A DNA stretch of 64,000 nt from CAVQHY01 sp963712465 (lineage in GTDB: Bacteria; Actinomycetota; Thermoleophilia; Gaiellales; Gaiellaceae). The notes under the pieces are model-generated. The model saw nothing but the letters and a program-made list of their open reading frames with translations, made no database searches and had not been told where the DNA came from. How positions within the stretch are numbered: position 1 is the first letter of the stretch; each line of letters starts with the position of its first letter. The stretch spans positions 558,001 to 622,000 of the forward strand of contig CAVQHY010000008.1 in assembly GCA_963712465.1 (NCBI GenBank), given 5' to 3'. A program made the translations under genes and the position numbers. Positions 52,489 to 60,985 of the stretch are shown here, one piece after another.

Positions 52489-53577
52489 TCAGCGAAGCTC
52501 CTCGCGGCGCGCGGGATCGGCCACGATGCGCAGGTCGACGCCCGGGAGCGCCCGGACGAGCCGCATCACCAGCGAGCCTCGCGCGATCTCCTCGCGGCGG
52601 CGGGTGTCGGGAGTGCCGATGAACACGTAGGTCGTGCCGCGGTCGGCAGCGACGGCCCGAACGACTGCGACAACGTCGTCCGACTCTTCCTCCAGGAAAT
52701 GGGCGCCGAGCACGACGCTGAGCCGACGGAGGTCAGCCAGATCGTGTTGCTCCTGCTCGGAGAGCTTCTGTCCGGGCCGTCTCACCCAAAGGACGTCGAG
52801 CTCCGCCCCACCGAGGCGCTGCGCCGAGCGCCATGCCCGTCGCAGCAAGCGCTGGGAGCGTGCCTGCGGAGTAACCAGCGAGAGGATGCGATCGGCCAGG
52901 GGCCGCTCCGCCTCGGTGTCGAGAACCCCGGTATGCCGGCGCTCTTCGACATCCTCCGCCACCTCGCGCAGCGCAAGCTCGCGCAGCGCGGCGAGGTTCT
53001 CGTGGCGGAAGAAGTTGAGCAGCGCGCGTTCCACGTCCTGCCCCGGGTAGACCTTTCCCGCCTGCAGGCGCAGCTGCAGCTCCTCCGGGGTCAGGTCGAC
53101 AAGCACGACCTGGTCGGCCTCGTCGAGCACGCGGTCCGGGAAGGTCTCCCGTACGCGGACGCCGGTCAGCTCGAAGACGAGGTCGTTGAGGCTTTCGAGA
53201 TGCTGCACGTTGACGGTCGAGATGACGTCGATCCCCGCGTCGAGGACCTCGTCGATGTCCTCGTAGCGCTTGGCGTTGCGTGAGCCGGGGGCGTTCGTGT
53301 GGGCGAGCTCGTCGATCAGGGCGAGCTGCGGCGCCCGACGGATGACTGCCTCCACGTCCATCTCGTCGACGCTGAGGCTTCCGTGGTCCACTTGCCTCCG
53401 GGAGACAACCTCGAGACCGGCGGCCTGGGCAGTCGTGTCGGCGCGCGCATGCGGCTCGAGGTAGCCGATCACGACGTCGACGCCCTCCGCCTTGGCCTGC
53501 TGACCTTCCTGGAGCATGCGGTACGTCTTCCCCACGCCCGCGGTGGCGCCGAGCAGGATGCGGTACTTGCCTCTCAC
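52489..53577 (-). CDS. Free-standing KdpD N-terminal sensor domain plus UspA domain
   Basis: 362 residues from GTG 53577. The KdpD signature domain fills about residues 1-215 (ILLGATAGVGKTYRMLQEG with a Walker-A-like loop, YLEPHARADTT, IDELAHTNAPGSRNAKRYED), followed by a UspA-like domain to the end. The membrane, GAF and kinase parts of KdpD are missing; a kinase with just those parts is encoded at 60982. The two probably work together as a split KdpD. Last gene of the kdp operon, 209 bases after kdpB. Confidence 0.9.
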   Translation of the reverse strand: MRGKYRILLGATAGVGKTYRMLQEGQQAKAEGVDVVIGYLEPHARADTTAQAAGLEVVSRRQVDHGSLSVDEMDVEAVIRRAPQLALIDELAHTNAPGSRNAKRYEDIDEVLDAGIDVISTVNVQHLESLNDLVFELTGVRVRETFPDRVLDEADQVVLVDLTPEELQLRLQAGKVYPGQDVERALLNFFRHENLAALRELALREVAEDVEERRHTGVLDTEAERPLADRILSLVTPQARSQRLLRRAWRSAQRLGGAELDVLWVRRPGQKLSEQEQHDLADLRRLSVVLGAHFLEEESDDVVAVVRAVAADRGTTYVFIGTPDTRRREEIARGSLVMRLVRALPGVDLRIVADPARREELR

Positions 53578-53786
53578 CGGGGCATCTTAGGCGGGCGGCT
53601 AGGACAGGCCTTCGACGATCGGGCCGAGCGCGAACGCCGGCAGGACGTGAGGCCGTTGCCGTGTAGACGAGCGCTTGCGAGACGCCGAGCCCGGTCACGC
53701 GAATCCGCCTCAGGGAGGTTCCCCGCTCCGCCAACCGCCGCGTCAGCCGGGAAAGGATCGCCGGCCAGAGCGACCCCTGACGGCGG

Positions 53787-55844
53787 CTATGCGCCGAAGA
53801 CGTTGTGGATGAGCAGGTCGATCAGCTTGATCCCGATGAACGGGAGGATCACGCCGCCGAGCCCGTAGATGAGCAGGTTACGGCGCAGGAGAGCGGTCGC
53901 GCCGATCGCCCGGTAGCGCACGCCGTGCAGGGCGAGCGGCACGAGCGCCGGGATGACGAGCGCGTTGAAGATGATCGCCGAGATGATCGCGCTCTGGGGC
54001 GTACCGAGATTCATGACGTTGAGCCCCTCGAGCGGCCCGTCGCCGCCGCCGGTCGCGTAAGTGGTGGCGAAGATCGCCGGCAGGATGGCGAAGTACTTGG
54101 CGACGTCGTTGGCGATCGAGAACGTCGTCAGCGACCCGCGCGTGATCAGCTGCTGCTTGGCGACCTCGACGATCTCGATCAGCTTCGTCGGGTTGGAGTC
54201 GAGATCGACCATGTTGCCGGCCTCCTTGGCCGCCTGGGTGCCAGTGTTCATGGCAACCCCGACGTCGGCCTGCGCAAGGGCGGGCGCGTCGTTCGTCCCG
54301 TCACCGGTCATGGCGACGAGACGGCCCTTGCCCTGCTCCTCGCGGATGAGCTGCATCTTCCGCTCCGGCGTCGCCTCGGCGAGAAAGTCATCGACACCCG
54401 ACTCGTGGGCGATCACCGCGGCGGTGACCGGGTTGTCGCCCGTGATCATGACCGTCCGGATTCCCATGCGGCGGAGCTCGTCGAAGCGCTCGCTCATTCC
54501 TCCCTTGACGATGTCCTTCAGGTGGACGACCCCGAGCGCGAAGTTGTCGCGAGCGACGAGCAGCGGCGTCCCGCCGGACTCGGCCACGCGCTGCACTGCC
54601 CCGTCGAGATCCTCCGGAGGGCGACCGCCGTTCGCCGCGATGAATGCCTTGACGGCGTCGGGTGCGCCCTTGCGGATCTGATTGCCGTTCAGGTCGACGC
54701 CGCTCATCCGGGTAGTTGCGGTGAAGGGGACGAAGGTCGCCTCGGTTCCGGAGAACTCGCGTTCTCGGAGCCCGTACTGCTCCTTGGCGAGAACGACGAT
54801 CGAGCGACCCTCCGGCGTCTCGTCCGCGAGCGAAGCGAGCTGCGCGACCTCGGCGAGCTCACGCTCGCTCACGCCTTGGGCGGGAATGAACTCCGACGCC
54901 TGGCGGTTGCCGAGCGTGATCGTGCCGGTCTTGTCGAGCAGGAGCACGTCGACGTCCCCGGCGGCTTCGACGGCGCGTCCCGACATCGCAAGCACGTTGC
55001 GGCGCACGAGCCTGTCCATGCCTGCGATCCCGATCGCCGAGAGCAGGCCGCCGATCGTGGTCGGGATGAGGGCGACGAGCAGCGCGATCAGGATCGTCTG
55101 CGAGACGGGGCTGCCCGCGTAGATCGCGAATGGGCTGAGCGTCACCACAGCGGCGAGGAAGGTGATCGTGAGACCGGCGAGCAGGATATTGAGCGCGATC
55201 TCGTTCGGCGTCTTGCGGCGCTCTGCGCCCTCGACGAGGGCGATCATCCGGTCGAGGAAGGACTTACCCGGCTCCTGGGTCACCTCGATCACGAGCTGAT
55301 CCGAGAGCAGGCGCGTGCCCCCGGTCACCGCCGAGCGGTCTCCGCCCGACTCTCTGATGACGGGTGCGGACTCGCCGGTGATCGCGGATTCGTCGACGGA
55401 GCCGACGCCGTCGATCACGTCGCCGTCGGCGGGGATCACCTCGCCGGCCGCGACCACGACGATGTCGCCGCGCTGGAGTTCGGTTGCCGGTACTTCTTCG
55501 AGTCCCCCGCTCGAGGTGCGCCGGTGGGCCAGCGTGGTCGTCCGCGTTGCTCTGAGCGATGCTGCCTGAGCCTTCCCTCGCCCCTCGGCCAGCGCCTCGG
55601 CGTAGTTCGCGAAGATGACGGTGAGCCACAGCCAGATCGCGATCGTGCCGGTGAACCAGAGCTCCTCGCCGGTGTCTCGGATCGCATCGATGATGAAGAT
55701 GGCAGTCGTGATCACGCTTCCGATCTCGACGATGAAGATGACCGGATTGCGGACCATGTGGCGCGGGTCGAGCTTGAGGAACGAGTCGAGGAGTGCGCGC
55801 CAGGCGATCTCGCGCGTGAACAGGCTCTGGCTTGGCCGTGCCAC
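53787..55844 (-). CDS. kdpB: Potassium-transporting ATPase subunit B
   Basis: 685 residues from GTG 55844, which shares a base with the kdpC stop (TAGTG). P-type ATPase marks: TGES in ESAITGESAPV, phosphorylation site LLLDKTGTITLGN, KGAPDAVKAF nucleotide pocket, and MTGDGTNDAPALAQADVG. Catalytic subunit of the Kdp K+ pump. Confidence 0.96.
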   Translation of the reverse strand: MARPSQSLFTREIAWRALLDSFLKLDPRHMVRNPVIFIVEIGSVITTAIFIIDAIRDTGEELWFTGTIAIWLWLTVIFANYAEALAEGRGKAQAASLRATRTTTLAHRRTSSGGLEEVPATELQRGDIVVVAAGEVIPADGDVIDGVGSVDESAITGESAPVIRESGGDRSAVTGGTRLLSDQLVIEVTQEPGKSFLDRMIALVEGAERRKTPNEIALNILLAGLTITFLAAVVTLSPFAIYAGSPVSQTILIALLVALIPTTIGGLLSAIGIAGMDRLVRRNVLAMSGRAVEAAGDVDVLLLDKTGTITLGNRQASEFIPAQGVSERELAEVAQLASLADETPEGRSIVVLAKEQYGLREREFSGTEATFVPFTATTRMSGVDLNGNQIRKGAPDAVKAFIAANGGRPPEDLDGAVQRVAESGGTPLLVARDNFALGVVHLKDIVKGGMSERFDELRRMGIRTVMITGDNPVTAAVIAHESGVDDFLAEATPERKMQLIREEQGKGRLVAMTGDGTNDAPALAQADVGVAMNTGTQAAKEAGNMVDLDSNPTKLIEIVEVAKQQLITRGSLTTFSIANDVAKYFAILPAIFATTYATGGGDGPLEGLNVMNLGTPQSAIISAIIFNALVIPALVPLALHGVRYRAIGATALLRRNLLIYGLGGVILPFIGIKLIDLLIHNVFGA

Positions 55845-56425
55845 TAGGGTGTCTCCTCGTCGAGCGCGATGTTCAGCTCCAGGACGTTGACGCCGGGCTC
55901 GCCCCAGAAGCCGAGGAAGCGTCCGTCCGTGTTGTCGTCGATCAGCTCGTTGACCCGCTGGAGGGGCAGACGGCGGACGGCGGCCACGCGCGGCGCCTGC
56001 AGATTTGCGTACGCGATCGAGATGTGCGGATCGATCCCGGAGCCGGAGGTCGTCACGGCGTCGACCGGGATGTCGCTCACGGTCAGGCCCGGGTTGTAGG
56101 GGCGCTCGAGCTTCAGGATCGCCGCGATCTGCTCGTCGACCTGATCCTTCAGGGCGGGGTTCGTCGGGCCGAGGTTCGAGAAGCTCGTTCCCGCGGCGTT
56201 GTAGTCGACCGCGGACGGTCGCTCGTGGAAGTAGCGCTGCTTGGTGAACGCCTGCGCGGCGAGCTCGGAGCCGACGACCTTGCCGTCGACCTCGACGAGG
56301 CTGCCATCCGCCTTGTTCGGGAAGGCGACCTGCGCAAAGGCCGTCATCAGCGCCGGGTAGCCGAACCCGAAGAACGCCGTGATCACCACTACCGCGATGA
56401 CGGAGGCGACGAATGTGCGGATCAC
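55844..56425 (-). CDS. kdpC: Potassium-transporting ATPase subunit C
   Basis: 193 residues from GTG 56425. One N-terminal membrane helix (VASVIAVVVITAFFGFGYP) and a periplasmic domain with SNLGPTNPAL and GSGIDPHISIAYANLQAPRV, both family marks. It lies between kdpA and kdpB, unlike the usual A-B-C order. Confidence 0.95.
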   Translation of the reverse strand: MIRTFVASVIAVVVITAFFGFGYPALMTAFAQVAFPNKADGSLVEVDGKVVGSELAAQAFTKQRYFHERPSAVDYNAAGTSFSNLGPTNPALKDQVDEQIAAILKLERPYNPGLTVSDIPVDAVTTSGSGIDPHISIAYANLQAPRVAAVRRLPLQRVNELIDDNTDGRFLGFWGEPGVNVLELNIALDEETP

Positions 56426-56462
56426 CGCGCTGCCACCTCGCCATGCGCACTCTGAACGGCGC

Positions 56463-58166
56463 TCACGAGAGCGCCTCCACGATCGGCCCGAGCGTGAGGG
56501 CCGGGAAGATCATCAGGCCGGCAGTCAGGACGATCACCGCGACGAGCAGGACCGCGAAGGTCGCTCCGTCGGTCCTGAACGTGCCCGCAGACGGAGGCGC
56601 GATCTTCTTCTGCGCGAGAGAGCCGCCGAGGGCGAGCGCCGCGATCAGCGGCACGAAGCGACCGAGGTAGAGCGCGACCGAGCCGAGCTCGGCGGAGAAG
56701 TTGGTCGCGCCGTAGCCGGCAAAGGCGCTGCCGTTGTTGTTCGACTGCGACGTGTAGGCGTAGAGCGCCTCGGTGAAACCGTGCGCTCCCGGGTTGTAGA
56801 TCGACGCCAGCCCGAGGTCCGTCACCACCGAGACCGCGGCGAGAACGAGGACCATGGTGGGGACGAAGAGCGCCCCGACGGCCGCGAGCTTGATCTGGCG
56901 CGCCTCGATCTTCTTGCCGAGGTACTCGGGGGTTCGCCCCACCATCAGCCCGGCCACGAACACGGCGATGAACACGTAGAAGAACATGCCGTAGAGGCCC
57001 GAGCCGACGCCGCCCCAGATCACCTCCCCGGTGAACATGTTCACGAGCGGGACGGCGCCACCGGTGGCGGTCAGGGCGTCGTGGCCGCCGCTGACGGAGC
57101 CGTTCGACGCGTTGGTCGTCACCGACGCCCAGGTTGCGGTGTTGGCGATCCCGAAGCGAATCTCCTTGTCCTGCATGTTGCCGCCGCTCTGATCGCTCGT
57201 GGCGGCCAGGTCGACGCCGGAGGCGCGGAGGATCTGCGATCCGTGCTGCTCGGCCGGGATCGCGATCCCGATGCCGACCGCGAACATGATGAACATCGCC
57301 GCAGCGATCGCGATCGCCTGGCGGCGCTGGCCGATCATCTTCCCGAACATGAACACCTGCGCGACGGGGATCAGCAGGATCGCGATCATCGAGAGGAAGT
57401 TCGTGAGGCCGTTGGGATTCTCGAACGGGACGGCCGAGTTCGAGTTGTAGAAGCCGCCGCCGTTCGTCCCCAGCTGTTTGATCGCGATCATCGACGCGAC
57501 CGGGCCGCGTGCGATCGTCTGCTGCGCGCCCTCGAGCGTCGTGGCCGAGGCTGCGCCGCTGAACGTCTGGGGCACGCCCTGCGAGATGAGGATGATGGCG
57601 AGCAGAAGGGTCAGCGGCAGGAGGATGTAGACGGCCGAGCGGTAGAAGTCGCGCCAGAAGTTCCCGAGCTCGCCCGCGGAGCGGCGCGAGATGCCGCGGA
57701 TGACGGCGACGAGCACAGCCATCCCGACGGCGGCCGACACGAACTGCTGGACGGCGAGCACCGCCATCTGGCTCAGGTAGGACATCGTGGTCTCGCCGCC
57801 GTAGTACTGCCAGTTCGTGTTCGTGACGAAGCTCGCCGTCGTGTTCAGCGAGATGTGGGAGGAGACGGCGGGAAGCCCGTCGGGGTTCAGGAACAGGTGC
57901 CCCTGCAACCGAAACACGGCATAGTCGAGTGCCGAGAAGACGATGCTGAAGACGAGGACGGTCTTCGCGTACGACTTCCAGTCCTGCTCGCGCTTTGCAT
58001 CGATCCGGATGATCCGGTAGAAGCCGCGCTCGAAAAAGGCGATGAAGCGGCCGCCCACGGCCCCCTCGGCAGCGTAGACGCGCGCCATGTAGAGGCCCAG
58101 CGGGTAGCCGGCGACGATCAGGAAGACTGCGTAGAAGACGATCTGGCCGATGCTGAGCGCCGCCAC
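56463..58166 (-). CDS. kdpA: Potassium-transporting ATPase subunit A
   Basis: 567 residues, ten or so membrane helices in four MPM repeats. Filter loops are recognisable: TNTNWQYYGGE, LGTNGGGFYNSNSAVPFEN, and a late SNNNGSAFAGYG. Forms the K+-selective channel part of the pump. Begins directly after the kdpF stop. Confidence 0.96.
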   Translation of the reverse strand: MAALSIGQIVFYAVFLIVAGYPLGLYMARVYAAEGAVGGRFIAFFERGFYRIIRIDAKREQDWKSYAKTVLVFSIVFSALDYAVFRLQGHLFLNPDGLPAVSSHISLNTTASFVTNTNWQYYGGETTMSYLSQMAVLAVQQFVSAAVGMAVLVAVIRGISRRSAGELGNFWRDFYRSAVYILLPLTLLLAIILISQGVPQTFSGAASATTLEGAQQTIARGPVASMIAIKQLGTNGGGFYNSNSAVPFENPNGLTNFLSMIAILLIPVAQVFMFGKMIGQRRQAIAIAAAMFIMFAVGIGIAIPAEQHGSQILRASGVDLAATSDQSGGNMQDKEIRFGIANTATWASVTTNASNGSVSGGHDALTATGGAVPLVNMFTGEVIWGGVGSGLYGMFFYVFIAVFVAGLMVGRTPEYLGKKIEARQIKLAAVGALFVPTMVLVLAAVSVVTDLGLASIYNPGAHGFTEALYAYTSQSNNNGSAFAGYGATNFSAELGSVALYLGRFVPLIAALALGGSLAQKKIAPPSAGTFRTDGATFAVLLVAVIVLTAGLMIFPALTLGPIVEALS

Positions 58167-58256
58167 CTAGAGCTTCTCCCCGCGGAAGAGTGCATAGAGG
58201 AGGTAGACGAACACCGCGAGCGCGACTGCCAGGCCGAATGCGTCGCCGGCCGACAT
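58167..58256 (-). CDS. kdpF: KdpF small membrane subunit
   Basis: 29 residues from ATG 58256. One membrane helix (LAVALAVFVYLLYALFRGEK) in the position and form of KdpF, which stabilises the KdpABC complex. The stop abuts kdpA; the start overlaps the stop of another tiny membrane ORF (TGATG). Confidence 0.85.
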   Translation of the reverse strand: MSAGDAFGLAVALAVFVYLLYALFRGEKL

Positions 58257-58339
58257 CAGACTCGCTCGAAGAGGTAGATCATGGCGAAGGCGAACGCGAA
58301 GCAGCCGACGGCGATCGCGAGTGCGGCGACGTCGAACAT
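58256..58339 (-). CDS. 27-residue membrane peptide upstream of kdpF
   Basis: ATG 58339 overlaps the preceding gene's stop (TGATG) and its own stop overlaps the kdpF start (TGATG). The product is a single helix ending in charged residues (ALAIAVGCFAFAFAMIYLFE then RV). It is similar in shape to KdpF, so it may be a second small subunit or a divergent duplicate. Too short for confident family assignment. Confidence 0.6.
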   Translation of the reverse strand: MFDVAALAIAVGCFAFAFAMIYLFERV

Positions 58340-58968
58340 CAGCGCCGATTATCGAGAGCGGCCCGGACGCGCGTGAGCGTCTCATGGAGCTCTTCGCGCT
58401 GCGAGCGCTCGTAGAGGGGGCTGCCGCCGTGGGCGTTCGTGAGGAGATCAAGCGTCAGGAGCACCCCTCGCGCGTTCACCGGCCGCTCGAGCTCGGCGAG
58501 GCGGGCGGCGATGCTCTCGATCACGGGCGCCTCGGAACGGACGCCGGCGAGATCCATGGGGCTCGCACTGAGCGTCGGCGGGCGCATGGCGGCCGTGACC
58601 GCGTTTCGAAGGGAGCGGGCGAGAATCCGCCGCATGCTCGGCGCAGTCAGCTCGCCGATTCGGGACACGACGAGCCCTGACGTGGGGTGTCCGCGCGGGT
58701 GCATCCGGATCCAGTGGTCGGCCTTCTGCCGGTCGCGCACGAGCCAGTACCACTCGACGAGCCCACGAACAACGGCGCCGATTGCGATGCAGAGCGAGAC
58801 GGCGAGCGCAGGCGCCCAGGCGATCAGACCGGTGGCGCCGACGACGAGCGGCACGAGCGCGAGGAGCGCGTACGGGAGGGACGCCGTCCGCGGGCGAGGG
58901 AGCGTCTCGCTCTCCAGCGCGCGACCTCCGGCCGGATGCCGTTCGAGGTGGGGGTGGTAGTGACTCAC
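58339..58968 (-). CDS. Membrane protein heading the kdp operon
   Basis: 209 residues from GTG 58968; the longer ORF from 58977 would start inside the promoter spacer. Two adjacent membrane helices (about residues 30-75: YALLALVPLVVGATGLIAW and ALAVSLCIAIGAVVRGLVEW) precede a soluble helical domain with a LDLLTNAHGGSPLYERSQRE segment. No known family. Strict TGATG coupling to the small kdp genes and the upstream operator array imply a role in K+ homeostasis. Confidence 0.7.
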   Translation of the reverse strand: MSHYHPHLERHPAGGRALESETLPRPRTASLPYALLALVPLVVGATGLIAWAPALAVSLCIAIGAVVRGLVEWYWLVRDRQKADHWIRMHPRGHPTSGLVVSRIGELTAPSMRRILARSLRNAVTAAMRPPTLSASPMDLAGVRSEAPVIESIAARLAELERPVNARGVLLTLDLLTNAHGGSPLYERSQREELHETLTRVRAALDNRR

Positions 58969-58975
58969 GGCTTCC

Positions 58976-59041
58976 ACGCTAGATCCGGCCTCCTCAAACG
59001 GCGCTCAGGACTCCGAAAGACGACCTCAAGGGGTTCTCAAG
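58976..59041 (-). promoter_or_regulatory. Kdp operon promoter with paired direct-repeat operators
   Basis: Plus-strand reading: CTCAAA-N5-CTCAGG at 58993-59009 and CTCAAG-N5-CTCAAG at 59025-59041, starts 32 bp apart. Then 11 bases to a minus-strand TAGCGT -10 (58976-58981) that lies 7 bases before GTG 58968. Hexamers at an 11-bp repeat suit an OmpR-family activator such as KdpE. Confidence 0.75.
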
Positions 59042-59141
59042 ATCGCGCCGACCGTAGGCGAGCCGTCGCAGCCGGACGTCGTGGGATGCGCGGGTTCGGG
59101 TTGCGGGATTCCCACCTGGCGGGGCCGAGCGGCTCCGGAAC

Positions 59142-59175
59142 GAGCTCGACGGCCTCGTTCGAGGCCGTCGAGCTC
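59142..59175. terminator. Long palindromic hairpin after the UspA gene
   Basis: GAGCTCGACGGCCT (59142-59155) pairs perfectly with 59162-59175 around CGTTCG. It lies 28 bases past the stop of the UspA gene at 59203, in a 225-base gap otherwise holding only the kdp promoter. A terminator isolating that gene from the kdp operon is likely. Confidence 0.6.
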
Positions 59176-59202
59176 TGGGCGGTCGAGCAGTGGCTGGGGT
59201 CG

Positions 59203-59643
59203 TCAGGCGGCGCGGCGCTCGCGGCCGCCGGCCACCAGAACGGGCCGGTCGGCGCGGCGCACGACGCTGCGCGAGATGCTCTTGAAGGGCAGCTTCGACT
59301 TGCGGGAGCCGACCACGATCAGGTCGGCCTCGATGGCGTCGGCCATGCTGACGATCACCTCGTCGGCGGGACCCGCGTAGACCTCGCGAATGCTCTCGAC
59401 GCCGCGCTCGTCGGCGACCGACGCTGCCTCTGCGAGGACCGTATCCGTCATGCTCTCGAGCTTCGTGATCTTCGGCATGTGGTAGCCGCGGCCGTGAACG
59501 TGGTCGACCGGCGGGACGACGTGGAGGAACGCGATCTGCGCCCCCTCGGCCGCCGCCAGCTCGACTCCGAGATCGACGGCCTCGCGCGCGTCGGGCGTGC
59601 CGTCCGTCGCGACGAGAATTCTCGCGATCTTCCTTGTGCTCAT
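59203..59643 (-). CDS. Universal stress protein (UspA family)
   Basis: 146 residues from ATG 59643, preceded by AGGAGG. Single Usp domain: ARILVATDGTPDAREAVDLG at the start and an ATP-loop-like ending VVGSRKSKLPFKSISRSVVR. The loop is richer in Lys/Arg than the standard GxxG-9x-GS pattern, so nucleotide binding may differ. It has its own copy of the kdp-type operator. Confidence 0.9.
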   Translation of the reverse strand: MSTRKIARILVATDGTPDAREAVDLGVELAAAEGAQIAFLHVVPPVDHVHGRGYHMPKITKLESMTDTVLAEAASVADERGVESIREVYAGPADEVIVSMADAIEADLIVVGSRKSKLPFKSISRSVVRRADRPVLVAGGRERRAA

Positions 59644-59687
59644 CTCTTTGCCTCCTGGGCGTTGCGGTGAAAACGACCTACGCTTCC

Positions 59688-59753
59688 AGGCTAGAAGTCC
59701 CGGGGTCAGGCGGGGATCAGGCTTTCGGCCTTCTCCCTTAAGAACGGCTCAAG
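59688..59753 (-). promoter_or_regulatory. UspA-gene promoter with paired direct-repeat operators
   Basis: GTCAGG-N5-ATCAGG at 59705-59721 and CTTAAG-N5-CTCAAG at 59737-59753, starts 32 bp apart. Then 11 bases to a minus-strand TAGCCT -10 (59688-59693). The sequence around the -10 (TCTAGC, one base, TGGAAGC) matches that of the kdp promoter. Here a leader of about 40 bases with AGGAGG follows. Confidence 0.75.
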
Positions 59754-59779
59754 CCGTGCTGGACGAGCAAGGCTCGGGC

Positions 59780-60214
59780 CTACGACTTGCCCGGCACGAG
59801 CCGGCCGGGGGTCGGCCGGGCCAGCAGCACCGGACCCGTCGCCCAGCGAAGCACCGCGCGCGAGACGCTGGCGAACGGCAGTCTTCGCCGCGATCGCCGT
59901 GCGCCGAGCACGATCAGATCGACGTGCAGCTCGGCCGCGGCGGAAACGATGGCCTCGGGCGGGACGCCCTCGATCGTCAGCAGGCGGTGAGCGACGCCGC
60001 GATCCGCCGCGTGCGCCGACGCCTGCAGGAGCGACTCGATCGCGATGGCGCGTTGTCGGTCGCTGTCGCCGGAACCGTCGTCGGGCGTCTCGAGCGGATT
60101 GAGAACGTGAAGGAACACGACCTCGGCGCCGCTCGAGGCGGCGATCTCGACGCCGGCCCGGACTGCCTCGTTCGCGTGCGGGCTGCCGTCTGTCGCCACG
60201 AGAATCGAGTCCAT
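59780..60214 (-). CDS. Universal stress protein (UspA family)
   Basis: 144 residues from ATG 60214. DSILVATDGSPHANEAVRAG start and a VLGARRSRRRLPFASVSRAV loop. A paralogue of the next UspA with the same basic loop. Its -10 box lies 6 bases before the ATG, so the message is probably leaderless. Downstream of kdpE on the same strand. Confidence 0.9.
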   Translation of the reverse strand: MDSILVATDGSPHANEAVRAGVEIAASSGAEVVFLHVLNPLETPDDGSGDSDRQRAIAIESLLQASAHAADRGVAHRLLTIEGVPPEAIVSAAAELHVDLIVLGARRSRRRLPFASVSRAVLRWATGPVLLARPTPGRLVPGKS

Positions 60215-60220
60215 GGCCTC

Positions 60221-60286
60221 ACCATAGGTAGCAGCTGATCAGGACCGGCTCATGAATCCGGGGAAGTCCCTCAGGACGGCCTCAAG
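60221..60286 (-). promoter_or_regulatory. Second UspA-gene promoter with paired direct-repeat operators
   Basis: ATCAGG-N5-CTCATG at 60238-60254 and CTCAGG-N5-CTCAAG at 60270-60286, starts 32 bp apart. Then 11 bases to a minus-strand TATGGT -10 (60221-60226) that lies 6 bases before ATG 60214. Confidence 0.75.
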
Positions 60287-60295
60287 GCCGTGACC

Positions 60296-60985
60296 TCAGG
60301 TCGACGTGGGATCGACGAACCTGTATCCCGCTCCCGACTCGGTCAGGAGATACCGGGGGCGGGCGGGATCCGCCTCGATCTTCCGGCGAAGCTGAGAGAC
60401 GTACACGTGCAGGTAGTGCGACTCCGTCTGGTAGGCGGGTCCCCAGACCTCGCGAAGGATCACCCGGTGCGTCAACAGCTTGCCCTCGTTCTGCAGGAAG
60501 CAGCGGAGCAGGCGGAACTCGTGCGGAGTGAGCTGGAGCGGCTCTCCGCCGCGCGTGACGAGGTGCTTCGCGAGGTCGAGGCGGAACTCGCCGACCTCGA
60601 GCACCGGCTCCGTCGTCGGCCCCGCACGCCGCAGCGACGCGCGTAGACGCGCGATCAGCTCGTCGACCCCGAACGGCTTGGTCACGTAGTCGTCCGCCCC
60701 CGCGTCGAGCGCCTCGACCTTGCGCCGCTCCTCGCCGACGGCGGAGAGGACGAGAATCGGAACCGCGGTCCACTCGCGGAACTCCCGGCAGAGGTCGATG
60801 CCGCTCCCGTCGGGCAACACCAGGTCGAGGATGATCGCGTCAGCCGGTCTCGTGGCGGTTTCGATCCGCGCCTGCGCCGCGGTAGAGACGGCATCGACCT
60901 TGTAGCCGGCGCCCTCGAGGGCCATTTCGAGCGCGCGCCGGATCTGCGGCTCGTCATCGACGACGAGCACGCGGGCGACGCTCAT
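60296..60985 (-). CDS. kdpE: KdpE-type response regulator (OmpR family)
   Basis: 229 residues, overlapping the kinase gene by 4 bases. Receiver domain with acidic pocket VVDDEPQ, phospho-Asp in IILDLVLPDGSG, and Lys in YVTKPFG; winged-helix DNA-binding domain with LTPHEFRLLRCFLQ and HVYVSQLRRKIEADP. Most likely the activator that binds the 17-bp direct-repeat sites found three times nearby. Confidence 0.93.
   Translation of the reverse strand: MSVARVLVVDDEPQIRRALEMALEGAGYKVDAVSTAAQARIETATRPADAIILDLVLPDGSGIDLCREFREWTAVPILVLSAVGEERRKVEALDAGADDYVTKPFGVDELIARLRASLRRAGPTTEPVLEVGEFRLDLAKHLVTRGGEPLQLTPHEFRLLRCFLQNEGKLLTHRVILREVWGPAYQTESHYLHVYVSQLRRKIEADPARPRYLLTESGAGYRFVDPTST

Noticed and set aside
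53578..53786. Possible small gene between kdpB and the KdpD N-terminal gene
   Set aside because: Both strands give only Arg/Ser-rich translations without a ribosome site; treated as an intergenic gap with no recognisable feature.
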